Shown: positions 25,836 to 34,900, counted from the stretch's first letter. The stretch: 64,000 nucleotides of DNA from Sphingobacterium sp. GVS05A (GCF_019969845.1 NZ_JAHXYR010000007.1:310001-374000); one strand, 5' to 3'. Made by a program: numbers and translations. Notes: generated from the sequence alone by a model not told the origin.

Positions 25836-28229
25836 TTATTCATCCCGCAGGCTATCTACCGGATTTGTTCTTGCAACTTTCAACGATTGGAAGCTAATGG
25901 AAATCAATATTAAGATAAATATGCAAAATATCGGGATCAAAAACGACCACCATTGTATATTGACATGGTATGCAAAATTGGAAAGCCATTTGTCCATGAG
26001 CAAATAAGCTAAAGGAAGGGCTATGCCGATACCGATCAGAAATAGCCTGAAAAACGGTTTATTTAATTGGACAAAGAGCAGCTGTGCCGAGGCACCAAGT
26101 ACTTTCCGGATACTCATTTCTTTTTTGCGTAATGCGGCCTGATAAGCGGCCATACTGAATAGTCCCAACGCGGCGATAATAACCGAAAGGCTGGCGAAAC
26201 TATTGAAGGCGATCCGTAGTTCCTGTTGTTTCTTGTGCTGTAAAGCATATTGCTGATCCATAAAAGAATAGTCTAAAGGGAGATCTTTTGCAGATGTATT
26301 TTTTGTCCATTCTTTCCTGACAGCATCAATTGCCTGATCGACCATTCCAGATCTTGTTTTCACCATAAGCGTCGTCTGAATACGCATGCTCCCACACTCG
26401 TTTTTAAATGAATAGAGGGTAGGTTGAACGGCATTTTCAAAGCCATAGGCCTTGCTGTCTTTGACAAGGCCGACGATTTCGAAATTTGCGTCACAGCCAC
26501 TGATTTTCGCGCCAATGGGATTTGAAAGTCCCAAACTTTTAGCAGCTGATTCATTGATGACCGCATAGTTGGAAAGGGAGTCATGGAGCAACTGATCCAT
26601 TGACAGATTGATATTCCCCTGTAGATTAGGGATATTTAATGTTTTGAAATAGCCCGGATCGATACCGACATGAGCAAAGGAAATATTCTTTTGTGCATAG
26701 GAGAACTCCATTTTGGGAGGTTGTTCCCCTTCTCCCGGGATATTTGTTGCGGAAGCCACCGCCTCAATGCTTGGATCATTTTCTAATCGCCGTTTCAATT
26801 GATCGTAAGTGTTTTTGTTATAATACATGCCCACTCCTTTGAAATTGACCACTTGCGCTGGCTCAAACCCTTTATCTGTATGCTGCATGTATTGAAGCTG
26901 GGCCCTAATGACCAGCATACCTGAAATAAACAGAATCGCCATGCTGATCTGAAAGGTTAGTAAAGCATTTCGGAATGTTCCTTTTTTAAGTATTGAGGAT
27001 AATCCTCCTTTGAGAAGATTGACGGATTTGAAACCTGAAAGAACTATGGCAGGGTATATTGCCGAAAGGATTGTTGTTAATAGTACAGCGACACAGAGCT
27101 GGATAATAGTTTCAGAACTTAAAATATAACTTCTCAGATCATCATTGAACCATCTTTGTAATATGTTCCCGGTAAGTGCCAAGGTAATGAAACTCAATAC
27201 TGCAGCACTGCTGGTCAGTATAAACACTTCCAATAACAATTGCCTTACGATAGCCCAACGCGAACTTCCCAATATCTTTTTGAGGGCAAGCTCTTTAAGA
27301 CGTTGATCGGCTTGCGCCATAATCATATTGGCAAAATTGGCGGAGGCGAGCAGGAGGATCAACAGGGAAAGAATACCGATAATCCATGTCATGATATAGG
27401 GGGTGTTACTTCCGGTTTTTGGTCGCAGATGCAGGTTGGCCAATGGATCTAAGTAAATCTTGCCTTTGGCATAAGCAGAAGAACGTATTTTATCTTTTGG
27501 GGCGATTTCCTTGTGATAAATTGTGTTGATCTGATCGGTTAACTTAGCGATATCTGTACCCGGTCTGACCTGAATAAAAGTCTGGTATAAAAAAGGATTA
27601 TTGTCAGCAAAGAGATCCTGTGGTTCACGGATAAAAAGAAGGTCGTAATCAATCATCGAGAGATCTTGCTTTTTGATGGTACCGTAAATCATCTCACGCA
27701 TTCCCAGATCAAGGCTCATAGACGGAATGGAATGGGGGCTGTCAAATGTTAAATCCTCCTTTTTGAAAAGCTGTTGGGCAATAGGACTTTTGACCATGGT
27801 CGCATCCTTTTGATCTTTGTTTTTGTAGAGCGGTCCGTTGGCATTTTCTACCTGAAAGATCCGCGCGGCCGAAGAATCAATTAATGCTGCATTTTTGATA
27901 AGCACTGTCTTCTCCCCAAAGAGTGGGTAGCTACCATAGTTGTAGACTATTTTTCTACCAGCATATACAATATTCGGTAAATTCTGTTTTAGCAACGGAG
28001 CCAGGGAAGGCGAGGTTTCATCCGTAAAAGCACCTTCGGTTTCCAGACCAACCTGATAGATTTCCTTATAGTTTGGATTCCATTTATCAAAGCTTGTTTC
28101 CCGATTGATGTATTGATAGGAAAGGATAAAACCGGCAAAACCAAGTGTCAGTCCGATAATGTTCAAGAACGTGAAACCCTTATTTTTTAAGAGCTTACGC
28201 CAAGCCAGTTTGAAATCATTTTGTGCCAT
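25836..28229 (-). CDS. ABC permease P1, double FtsX
   Basis: A 797-residue permease directly upstream of the ATPase and the most divergent in its coupling motifs. The first is KELALKKILGSS (residues 312-323) instead of KEIGIRK, and the second is KEMSIRKVLGAS (from residue 703). It ends ARTNPVDSLRDE. It has helix 1 at about 20-40 and an ordinary eight-helix plan. Being in the same transcription unit as the only ATPase, it is the best candidate for that ATPase's dedicated partner. Its sigma-54-like box at 28241-28256 would start transcription almost at the ATG. Confidence 0.93.
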   Translation of the reverse strand: MAQNDFKLAWRKLLKNKGFTFLNIIGLTLGFAGFILSYQYINRETSFDKWNPNYKEIYQVGLETEGAFTDETSPSLAPLLKQNLPNIVYAGRKIVYNYGSYPLFGEKTVLIKNAALIDSSAARIFQVENANGPLYKNKDQKDATMVKSPIAQQLFKKEDLTFDSPHSIPSMSLDLGMREMIYGTIKKQDLSMIDYDLLFIREPQDLFADNNPFLYQTFIQVRPGTDIAKLTDQINTIYHKEIAPKDKIRSSAYAKGKIYLDPLANLHLRPKTGSNTPYIMTWIIGILSLLILLLASANFANMIMAQADQRLKELALKKILGSSRWAIVRQLLLEVFILTSSAAVLSFITLALTGNILQRWFNDDLRSYILSSETIIQLCVAVLLTTILSAIYPAIVLSGFKSVNLLKGGLSSILKKGTFRNALLTFQISMAILFISGMLVIRAQLQYMQHTDKGFEPAQVVNFKGVGMYYNKNTYDQLKRRLENDPSIEAVASATNIPGEGEQPPKMEFSYAQKNISFAHVGIDPGYFKTLNIPNLQGNINLSMDQLLHDSLSNYAVINESAAKSLGLSNPIGAKISGCDANFEIVGLVKDSKAYGFENAVQPTLYSFKNECGSMRIQTTLMVKTRSGMVDQAIDAVRKEWTKNTSAKDLPLDYSFMDQQYALQHKKQQELRIAFNSFASLSVIIAALGLFSMAAYQAALRKKEMSIRKVLGASAQLLFVQLNKPFFRLFLIGIGIALPLAYLLMDKWLSNFAYHVNIQWWSFLIPIFCIFILILISISFQSLKVARTNPVDSLRDE

Positions 28230-28240
28230 GCTATAAAAAA

Positions 28241-28256
28241 TACAATCCCCTTGCCA
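28241..28256 (-). promoter_or_regulatory. Sigma-54-like promoter A (P1-ATPase)
   Basis: On the minus strand TGGCAAGGGGATTGTA fits the -24/-12 form TGGCA-N6-TTG; the strict consensus is TGGCAC-N5-TTGCA. The predicted transcript start is near 28230, one base before the P1 ATG, so the mRNA would be nearly leaderless. Support comes from the shared arrangement with three other sites: two dyads begin 53 bases upstream (28310-28346). Confidence 0.65.
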
Positions 28257-28309
28257 GTGTTTTAATGCTTTTATTATGAGTTTGTTAGGTGGTTTTGCTA
28301 CGTTTTTGA

Positions 28310-28346
28310 TGTTCGATTTCGGACAGTTTTCGTTCGCAATCGAACA
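28310..28346. promoter_or_regulatory. Paired 16-bp dyads A, putative activator sites
   Basis: On the minus strand the distal site is TGTTCGATTGCGAACG (28331-28346) and the proximal site is TGTCCGAAATCGAACA (28310-28325), 5 bases apart. They fit TGTYCGNNNNCGRACA and stand two helical turns centre to centre, at roughly -80 to -115 from the predicted start. This is the usual place of NtrC-type enhancer sites. Confidence 0.75.
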
Positions 28347-28386
28347 TTCAAACCATTATTTCAGGGACTTGTGCGTAGTACAAGCT

Positions 28387-28499
28387 ACTTGAATGATTTG
28401 GACTGATTACTTCTGCTTAGCCATTGGTTCATTGCCCTCCACGCAACAGGCAAGGCAATGACCAAGGCAACAAACACCAATTTTTAAGATCTTCTGACT
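28387..28499 (-). pseudogene. Decayed fragment of a permease C-terminal segment
   Basis: Positions 28419-28484 match the inside of P2 at 28648-28713 with four mismatches in 66 bases. Read on the minus strand in the matching frame it still encodes KLVFVALVIALPVAW and then RAMNQWL, against KLVFVAMVIASPVAW and WAMNQWL in P2 (19 of 22 residues), then drifts and meets a stop at 28387-28389. It lies right after the P2 stop. It is a remnant of a lost permease gene or of a partial duplication. Confidence 0.85.
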
Positions 28500-30938
28500 T
28501 TATTCATCCCTTAGACTATCGACCGGATTGGTTCGAATAGCTTTCCATGTTTGATAACTAATGGTACCTAAGGCGATGAGGATAGCCCCCATACCCGCCA
28601 GAATAAAGTACATCCAGTTGATATCTATTTTATAGTTGAAGTCTCTGAGCCATTGGTTCATTGCCCACCACGCAACAGGTGAGGCAATGACCATGGCAAC
28701 AAACACCAATTTTATAAAGTCTCCAGACAGCAGTTTCAGCAATCTGAGGGTACTGGCACCAAGCACCTTCCGTACACCGATTTCTTTTGTCCGCTGTTGT
28801 GTCACATAGGTGGCCAGTCCAAAGAGACCAAGGGCAGCCACAAAAATGGCGACGATTGCAAAACAGCTGAATATATTTTTCGTCCGTTCAACGTCTTGGT
28901 AAAGGGAAGCAAAGCCCTCATCCAAAAAGCTATAATTGATTTTTTGATTGGGTGAAAATTTATTCCATACCCTGTTAATTCCGTTCAGGGTCTCCTGTAA
29001 GTTTTCGGGCTTAACTTTAATAGAAAGGAGTGATGGATAACCCCGCAATACCATACATAAGCCAGCGAATCCTTTACCTTTCAGCGACTCAAAGATAAAA
29101 TTGTCCACAACACCAACTACTGTCCAGGTATTGCCATTGGTTATTTTTGCCCCGAGGGGATTTTTTAATCCCAGATCATCCGCCAATTTTTGATTGATGA
29201 TCGCAGCGGTACTGTCAGTAGCCATTGTGGGATCGAAATTTCTACCTTTCGTCAATTGCAATCCGAAGGTAGCAAGATAATCTTGGTCAATCTCCCAAAA
29301 TTGCCCCTGTGTCGCCATATCGATCTCTCGTCTTCCCTCATTCCAAAAAGGATTGCCATTTCTTTTGGCACCATCAATGGGGACAGGGAGAAAATCACCT
29401 AGGGAAACTGAGCTGACATTTGGAATGGACTTTAATTCATCTTTAAGACTAGGGATCTGATTTCCCAATGTACCAACGCCACGCAGGACGATCACCTGTT
29501 CCTTTTTGAAGCCGAGGTCTTTTTCCAGGATATAGCGTATCTGTTGATTGGTCACCAGAGCGCTTACAATAAGGATGATGGAAGTTGCAAACTGAAAGAT
29601 GACAAGACCATTTCTGAATAATGATGATTTGGCTCCGGTGGTCTTATTTTTCAATGCAGCGATCGGTTTAAATCGGGATAGATACAAGGCTGGGTAGATT
29701 CCGGCCAAGCTGCCGATGAACATTATCGCTACCAATAAAGATGGGAAAAAGTATAGGGATGTCCAGGGAATCGTTAAGGACTTATTGGCGAGATTGTTGA
29801 ATATTGGCAACAAAAAACAACTCAGCAATAGACCAACGAACAAAGATAGTACGCTATAGCAAATCGCTTCGAGCAAGAATTGTCTGATCAATAATGCCCT
29901 TGTCGAACCGATTGTTTTCCGGATACCAATTTCTTTGGCCCGTGTAGCGGCATTGGCCGTGGACAGGTTGATAAAGTTGATACAGGCAATCAGAAGAATA
30001 AATAGTGCTACAGTGGCAAATGTCCAAACCATACGGATGTCACCTCTATTGAGTGTGCTGACTTTATCGTCATCAATATCGGCAGACATTAAATGGATGT
30101 CCAGTGCATTTTGTAAGTTGATTTTTACTTGCTCGAATACAGGATTGAGCTTACGGCCCGATTTTTTGTATTCGGGCAAATAGTGCTCTTTATAGTTTCT
30201 TAAGATCTCTTTTTCTGTTTGTTCAATGTTGACCTGGGGTTTTAATTTAATGTAGACCGTGTAATTATTGCTGAGCCATTGGTTTTGCTCGCCTGGGTAA
30301 AAAGGTTCACCAGCAAGCGAGATAAAGAAGCTATAACCGGCCAGCGTAGAATTTTGTGGGATGTCTTCGATGACACCAGTAATGGTATATAGTTTGGATC
30401 TGTTATTGTTCAGATAGATGGTCTGTCCGATAGGATCGGTTTTAAAATATTTTTCGGCTTTACTTTTCGTAATGACCAATGTGTTGGGTTGATCCAATGC
30501 GTGGGCAAGTCTTCCTGAAACCATAGGTGTCGGAAACATGTCAAGAATAGATTGATCAACATACACAAAGCCATCATCGTAAAAGCTTTGTGGATTGTCG
30601 TTCAGAGAGAGTTGGTTGCTGCCTGCGCCAAATAAAGGATTGGGAAGTATCCGGCCTGTTTGTTCTATGGAAGGAATTTCAGCTTTAAGCGTTGGAGCAA
30701 CGGGTGCTGAAAGTGACACCCAGCGCTCTATTTTACCTTCGATCGGAAGTTGAACGACCAGACGATAAATTCGATCCATCGCTGGATAAAATTTGTTGTA
30801 ACTCGTCTCTTGTTTGATGTAAAGTACGATGAGAATACAGATTGCGATACCAAAAGCAAATCCTCCGATCTTTATAAAAGAATAGAGTTTATTTTTTGCC
30901 ATATTTCGCCAAGCGATTTTAAGACTATTTCCGATCAT
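28500..30938 (-). CDS. ABC permease P2, double FtsX
   Basis: An 812-residue permease, among the longest in the array. The first coupling motif is KEIGIRKTIGSTR, the second KEIGVRKVLGAS, and the end is IRTNPVDSLRDE. The second periplasmic domain contains DFLPVPIDGAKRNGNPFWNE, an individual feature. It is transcribed alone from promoter B with a leader of about 54 bases. A decayed copy of its own helix-7 region lies immediately beyond its stop codon. Confidence 0.93.
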   Translation of the reverse strand: MIGNSLKIAWRNMAKNKLYSFIKIGGFAFGIAICILIVLYIKQETSYNKFYPAMDRIYRLVVQLPIEGKIERWVSLSAPVAPTLKAEIPSIEQTGRILPNPLFGAGSNQLSLNDNPQSFYDDGFVYVDQSILDMFPTPMVSGRLAHALDQPNTLVITKSKAEKYFKTDPIGQTIYLNNNRSKLYTITGVIEDIPQNSTLAGYSFFISLAGEPFYPGEQNQWLSNNYTVYIKLKPQVNIEQTEKEILRNYKEHYLPEYKKSGRKLNPVFEQVKINLQNALDIHLMSADIDDDKVSTLNRGDIRMVWTFATVALFILLIACINFINLSTANAATRAKEIGIRKTIGSTRALLIRQFLLEAICYSVLSLFVGLLLSCFLLPIFNNLANKSLTIPWTSLYFFPSLLVAIMFIGSLAGIYPALYLSRFKPIAALKNKTTGAKSSLFRNGLVIFQFATSIILIVSALVTNQQIRYILEKDLGFKKEQVIVLRGVGTLGNQIPSLKDELKSIPNVSSVSLGDFLPVPIDGAKRNGNPFWNEGRREIDMATQGQFWEIDQDYLATFGLQLTKGRNFDPTMATDSTAAIINQKLADDLGLKNPLGAKITNGNTWTVVGVVDNFIFESLKGKGFAGLCMVLRGYPSLLSIKVKPENLQETLNGINRVWNKFSPNQKINYSFLDEGFASLYQDVERTKNIFSCFAIVAIFVAALGLFGLATYVTQQRTKEIGVRKVLGASTLRLLKLLSGDFIKLVFVAMVIASPVAWWAMNQWLRDFNYKIDINWMYFILAGMGAILIALGTISYQTWKAIRTNPVDSLRDE

Positions 30939-31002
30939 AACAATACTTTTTTAAGGTCTTATTGATGAGTAATCGACCGATCAATCTAGACATTATACTG
31001 AA

Positions 31003-31018
31003 ATCAATTGTATTGCCA
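31003..31018 (-). promoter_or_regulatory. Sigma-54-like promoter B (P2)
   Basis: On the minus strand TGGCAATACAATTGAT has the -24 TGGCA and -12 TTG elements at sigma-54 spacing. The predicted transcript start is near 30992, giving a 54-base leader to P2. The dyads begin 54 bases upstream. Confidence 0.68.
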
Positions 31019-31072
31019 TTTTGTTAAGTTGTTGGTTTGTAGGTTTTTGATTTTTTTATTGGATTTTATGTC

Positions 31073-31110
31073 TGTACGATATCGAACAGTTTCGCGTCCA
31101 AAACCGCACA
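31073..31110. promoter_or_regulatory. Paired 16-bp dyads B, putative activator sites
   Basis: On the minus strand the distal site is TGTGCGGTTTTGGACG (31095-31110) and the proximal site is TGTTCGATATCGTACA (31073-31088), with 6 bases between them. This is the least perfect of the four pairs but has identical layout. Confidence 0.65.
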
Positions 31111-31309
31111 GATTATTCCTGCGATGTGATATCCTTTCTTTTTTCAATATCCATCAACATCAGAAGATTGGTGCTAAGCAATAATCAAGGTTCCCAATAT
31201 ATTGCCCTTGGCTTTATCTTTTCGAATGGCTCAGTTTTTTAGATTTTTAAGGATGAAATTTATAAGAGGTACTGGTGAATTTGTATGAAATAAGACGAAG
31301 CAATAACAC

Positions 31310-31347
31310 CTCGTAGTCTTATGCTCATAAGTGCATAAAACTACGAG
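31310..31347. repeat. Nested inverted repeat downstream of the XRE gene
   Basis: The outer arms CTCGTAGT (31310-31317) and ACTACGAG (31340-31347) enclose inner arms TTATGC (31319-31324) and GCATAA (31333-31338) with an 8-nt loop. It begins about 10 bases after the XRE stop. There is no T run, so it could be an RNA stability element or a factor-dependent terminator. Confidence 0.65.
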
Positions 31348-31356
31348 ATGCAGAAC

Positions 31357-31581
31357 TTAATCCTCAATCTCTTTCAGTTGAAGATGTTCACATAACTCAG
31401 ACATCATTTTAGCAGGATCGGTATCGATGGCCAAAGCGATTAAGTACATTTCATCCAAACGTAATTTGGATGTTTCGGTCATCGTTAATTCGTTAATCCT
31501 GGCTTTACTCAGTCCTGTTTTGCGCGCAATCTGAGACTTATTTACAGACTTCTTCGCTAAAAATTCGCCTAGTTTGGTCAT
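31357..31581 (-). CDS. Small XRE-type helix-turn-helix regulator
   Basis: A 74-residue protein consisting almost only of a Cro/CI-type HTH: LAKKSVNKSQIARKTGLSKARINELTMTETSKLRLDEMYLIALAIDTDPAKMM (helices 1-5 at about residues 8-65). It is divergent from the unknown gene at 31718, with a 136-bp gap containing an inverted repeat. It probably regulates itself and/or that neighbour. It interrupts the permease array. Confidence 0.88.
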   Translation of the reverse strand: MTKLGEFLAKKSVNKSQIARKTGLSKARINELTMTETSKLRLDEMYLIALAIDTDPAKMMSELCEHLQLKEIED

Positions 31582-31605
31582 TGTGTTATCTTAATATTTT
31601 ATCGT

Positions 31606-31649
31606 TTTGTATAGATAAATATATATAATGTTATTTTTATTTATACAAA
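31606..31649. promoter_or_regulatory. Possible operator in the XRE/unknown divergent gap
   Basis: The arms TTTGTATA (31606-31613) and TATACAAA (31642-31649) are reverse complements with centres 36 bp apart, in very AT-rich DNA between the divergent starts. They could be two half-sites or two weak operators for the XRE protein. Confidence 0.35.
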
Positions 31650-31717
31650 TGTTTTTATTTTTGAAATATTTTCTATTCCTTTGTATTGAAAATCTATACT
31701 ATTTAAGTGTGCCAATT

Positions 31718-32419
31718 ATGAAAAAGGTGAAAAATCAATCAATAAAGATCTATAAGAGAAAATGCGAGGAAATAGAGATATTAATATATTATCGTATGCT
31801 GCTACAGCGTATCTCGCGGCACCTATCACCCAAAGAGGTTTCCTTTTTAATGGGTAAACCGTTGGATTTTATGACTAGCATTGAAACGTTTAAGATTAAA
31901 TCAATTCTAGCTTATGATTCATTAGTTATGCATCGTGTATTGGAGATAAATAATTTAAGTGCTATGGTGCATTTGGGGCATAAGATATCATTTCAGGAAA
32001 ATGCGTACGAATTGCATGTAACTACATTGGCGGATCGGGTTATTTATGAGCTATATAAGATTGATGTAGAACAGGATCAAAAAGTAATGGAATTTAAGTT
32101 AATAGACATCCGTCACGATATTGATCCTCATACAAATTCGACAATGAATGAGGTGAAAAAGATAAGGATTCTTTTAGATGAGCAAATTGATGCAGGATAT
32201 TTTAAAGAGGAAAGACAACCGTCTGAAATCCACGCACTGTGTTGTGTTGAACTCAAACAATACATACAGCCTAAAAATCTGATGCTAGTTGTAGATGAAT
32301 TGCTTCAAGGTAGCGAGGAGAGAAGGATTGTTCGTCATCAAACTGAATACGGATTCGGCTATGTTTTAGCTGCTCACGCAAAATCGACTGAAAATTGCTT
32401 CAAAGATCCTAAGCCGTAG
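31718..32419 (+). CDS. Unknown protein with degenerate XRE-like N-terminus
   Basis: 233 residues from ATG 31718 (MKKVKNQSIKIYKRK). The frame is open from 31628, but those 30 codons are low-complexity Phe/Leu and overlap the control region. I do not recognise the family. Residues about 24-55 (LLQRISRHLSPKEVSFLMGK, PLDFMTSIETF) have the spacing of an XRE HTH with a weakened recognition helix. The rest is mixed alpha/beta with no membrane segment. The upstream bases and codon use are more AT-rich than the neighbours, which suggests acquisition. The stop lies inside the left arm of the 32410-32503 hairpin. Confidence 0.7.
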   Translation: MKKVKNQSIKIYKRKCEEIEILIYYRMLLQRISRHLSPKEVSFLMGKPLDFMTSIETFKIKSILAYDSLVMHRVLEINNLSAMVHLGHKISFQENAYELHVTTLADRVIYELYKIDVEQDQKVMEFKLIDIRHDIDPHTNSTMNEVKKIRILLDEQIDAGYFKEERQPSEIHALCCVELKQYIQPKNLMLVVDELLQGSEERRIVRHQTEYGFGYVLAAHAKSTENCFKDPKP

Positions 32420-32503
32420 GTACACCAATTATAAACTTTCATTCCCAATCGGTTAATAATAAATTGCACTTTTGACTTCTAACAACCTACGGCTTATTTT
32501 TTC
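32410..32503 (+). terminator. Terminator-like inverted repeat with a 63-nt loop
   Basis: The 12-bp arms TAAGCCGTAGGT (32410-32421) and ACCTACGGCTTA (32485-32496) are perfect complements, and the right arm runs into a T-rich tract up to P3's end. The loop is unusually long for an intrinsic terminator. Nothing else was found in the 84-bp gap. Confidence 0.6.
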
Positions 32504-34900
32504 TTATTCATCCCGTAAACTATTGACGGGATTGATACGGGCTGTCTGGAATATCCGGACAGCGATAATTGCTAAGGTCATCAAACCGATAAACATTCCG
32601 GTGAAAACAAATAGCGCGATCGGAACATCAATATGATAGTAGAAGTTTTCCAGCCATTTGTGTGTAAACCACCATGCTATTGGGAATGCTATTAGAATAG
32701 CGATCAGCAGAAGTATGATAAAGGATCTGGAAATCATATAGGTGATCGTATTTACCGAAGCACCAAGCACTTTACGGATACCAATTTCTTTTACTCTTCG
32801 TTCTAATGTATAGATGGCAATAGCCACAATCCCTAAGATTGCAATCAGCATACTGGAACCCGTAAAAAGTGCCAATTGCTGGTACTGTTTTTTCTCTTTG
32901 TTATATTGATGCTGTACCTGATCTTCCTGCCAGTTGATCTGCGCGATCCGGTTAGGGAAAAACTTGTTCCAGGTATTGTTTACCAAGGCTAAAGCTTCCT
33001 TTTTCTTCCCTTCTTCTACGCGGATAAGCATACAGCCGCCTTCCCATTCCTTTTGTGCTTTAATCGCAAAAGGACCGATCGGAAACTTTAAACTTGCTCC
33101 GTTAAACTCTTTAAATACGCCTACTGGCGTATTGTTTAGAGGCTCGTTGCTCTTATTGAGTTTTAAAGATAGCCGCTGGGCGGTCCCCTCGGAGACGAGC
33201 ATATTTGTAAATACCCGCTGTCCGACCTGTACCGAATCCGTAAAGGGTCTATCCAGCGCATAGTCCGCGCTTAAAGGCCGACCATCAAGGAGCTTTATAC
33301 CCATGGTTTTGATGTAATCATAATCCGCATAAACAAATACAACCGGGAGTTCTTTGTTCGGATTGCTGGGGTCTTTTACTGTTTTAAAATCCACACTACC
33401 ACTAAAGGGAGTCCAGCCTGTGAGACTGACCGAGGAGATGTACGAATTTTTTAATAACTCCTGTTTGAAGGCCTGATCCTTTCCTTCCCAAGAGGTATAA
33501 TTGATGGCCAAAAGATTTTTGGGCTCGTAACCAAGATCTTTGTTGTATAGATAATGCAATTGCGCCCGCATGGACATCATACAGATCGCTACGATAATGG
33601 CAATGGCAAACTGGACAACCACCAGTACTTTGGTAAATGCCATATTGAGCGGTAGTCTAAAGAAAGAAAGCTGCTTCCGAAGTTCCAGTGATGGCTGTGT
33701 TTTTGATAGTGATAGGGCCGTAGGTAAACTACAAAGCCAGCCCAGAACGATCCAAATGGATAGTAGTCCAACAAACATAAATAAGGAATGCTGGTAGCTC
33801 ATGGTCAATGGATGTTCTAAATAGTGTTCAAATGCAGGACTGATAAGCACATAAACAAAAAATGCAATCAGAAAAGAGCCGACAAAGAGTATGGTACTCT
33901 CTAGGCCCATTTGCATGATCAGATTTTTTCGGCTTGCCCCCAACACTTTGCGGATACCGATCTGCTGTGTGCGTTTGAGTGCATGGGCAAAACTCAGGTT
34001 GATGTAGTTGATACTGACTAATACAAGGATCAAGATCGCTATTCCTGCCAACAGATAAATATCTTGCATGGGATTCTCCCATCCTGTAATACTTAGTAAG
34101 TGTATATCTTTGATAGGTTCAATAAAAAGATTGTGTCCTTTTAGCCAATCATCCAGTTTTTGTGCGTTGTACCACTTGTTTATTTTGGTTGAGAGGCTGT
34201 TAATATCAGATGTGCTTTTGAGCAATAGAATTTGGTTTTGTAGCGAACCGCTTTTTTCGGGATTGAATTCATTCACCTTAGGCATCAGCACGAGGGCTTC
34301 TGCCTGAAAGGAAGAATTATGGGGCATATCCTCGATAATGGCATTGACATAATAAGCTTCGGGTTCACCTTCTTGTGGTTTATTGTAGAATGTGCTACCG
34401 AGCACGTCTTTGCCGCCGAAGTATTTTTGTACCGCAGAGGCTGTCAATGTAATGTTTTTTGCTCCGGCAATGACTTGTTTCGGATTGCCTGCGATGATTT
34501 TTGTATCAAAAAGATTGAAAAAACCGCTGTCGATTTCCAGGGTACTGATTTCAGCTAGCTGCTTTGACAGCTTGTTGACTGTTAATTTTCGCGAGTCACT
34601 GTTGACCGTAGTATAACCAAGTACTTCTGGGAAATTAGCTTTTAATGTTGCCGAGATACCTTCAGGAGCTCCAGAAATATTGTTTGTGACACCTTCCTTC
34701 GTTTCTTTGGGCACTATTCGCATTCGATAGAGCGCATTGGAGTTGCTCCATTGTCTGTCGTAGGAAAGCTCATCAACGACAAGCGAACTGATTAACATAA
34801 ATACCAGCAACGCAATGGTTAAACCAATGAGGTTTGATAGCGAATAGATACGATTGTGCATCAATGTCCGCCAGGCGGTTTTAAGATGGTTCTTTATCAT
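32504..34900 (-). CDS. ABC permease P3, double FtsX
   Basis: A 798-residue permease. Coupling motifs are QQIGIRKVLGAS and KEIGIRKVLGAS; the end is ARINPVNSLRDE. It belongs with P7 to a subgroup with the post-helix-1 sequence SLVVDELSYDRQW (P7: ALVVEENSYDKSW) and an N-terminal domain containing a NITLTASAVQKYFGGKDVLG segment. It lies 27 bases downstream of P4 and is surely co-transcribed with it from promoter C. Confidence 0.93.
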   Translation of the reverse strand: MIKNHLKTAWRTLMHNRIYSLSNLIGLTIALLVFMLISSLVVDELSYDRQWSNSNALYRMRIVPKETKEGVTNNISGAPEGISATLKANFPEVLGYTTVNSDSRKLTVNKLSKQLAEISTLEIDSGFFNLFDTKIIAGNPKQVIAGAKNITLTASAVQKYFGGKDVLGSTFYNKPQEGEPEAYYVNAIIEDMPHNSSFQAEALVLMPKVNEFNPEKSGSLQNQILLLKSTSDINSLSTKINKWYNAQKLDDWLKGHNLFIEPIKDIHLLSITGWENPMQDIYLLAGIAILILVLVSINYINLSFAHALKRTQQIGIRKVLGASRKNLIMQMGLESTILFVGSFLIAFFVYVLISPAFEHYLEHPLTMSYQHSLFMFVGLLSIWIVLGWLCSLPTALSLSKTQPSLELRKQLSFFRLPLNMAFTKVLVVVQFAIAIIVAICMMSMRAQLHYLYNKDLGYEPKNLLAINYTSWEGKDQAFKQELLKNSYISSVSLTGWTPFSGSVDFKTVKDPSNPNKELPVVFVYADYDYIKTMGIKLLDGRPLSADYALDRPFTDSVQVGQRVFTNMLVSEGTAQRLSLKLNKSNEPLNNTPVGVFKEFNGASLKFPIGPFAIKAQKEWEGGCMLIRVEEGKKKEALALVNNTWNKFFPNRIAQINWQEDQVQHQYNKEKKQYQQLALFTGSSMLIAILGIVAIAIYTLERRVKEIGIRKVLGASVNTITYMISRSFIILLLIAILIAFPIAWWFTHKWLENFYYHIDVPIALFVFTGMFIGLMTLAIIAVRIFQTARINPVNSLRDE

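Larger units (their letters stand above)
30939..31356. other. 418-bp gap upstream of P2
   Basis: No protein gene is seen here. The stretch holds promoter B (31003-31018), its paired dyads (31073-31110) and a nested inverted repeat (31310-31347) next to the end of the XRE gene. The part 31111-31300 shows nothing I can assign. Confidence 0.6.

Noticed and set aside
31111..32503. XRE gene and unknown neighbour as a prophage remnant.
   Set aside because: No integrase, attachment repeats or phage structural genes are nearby. Two small genes alone do not support it.
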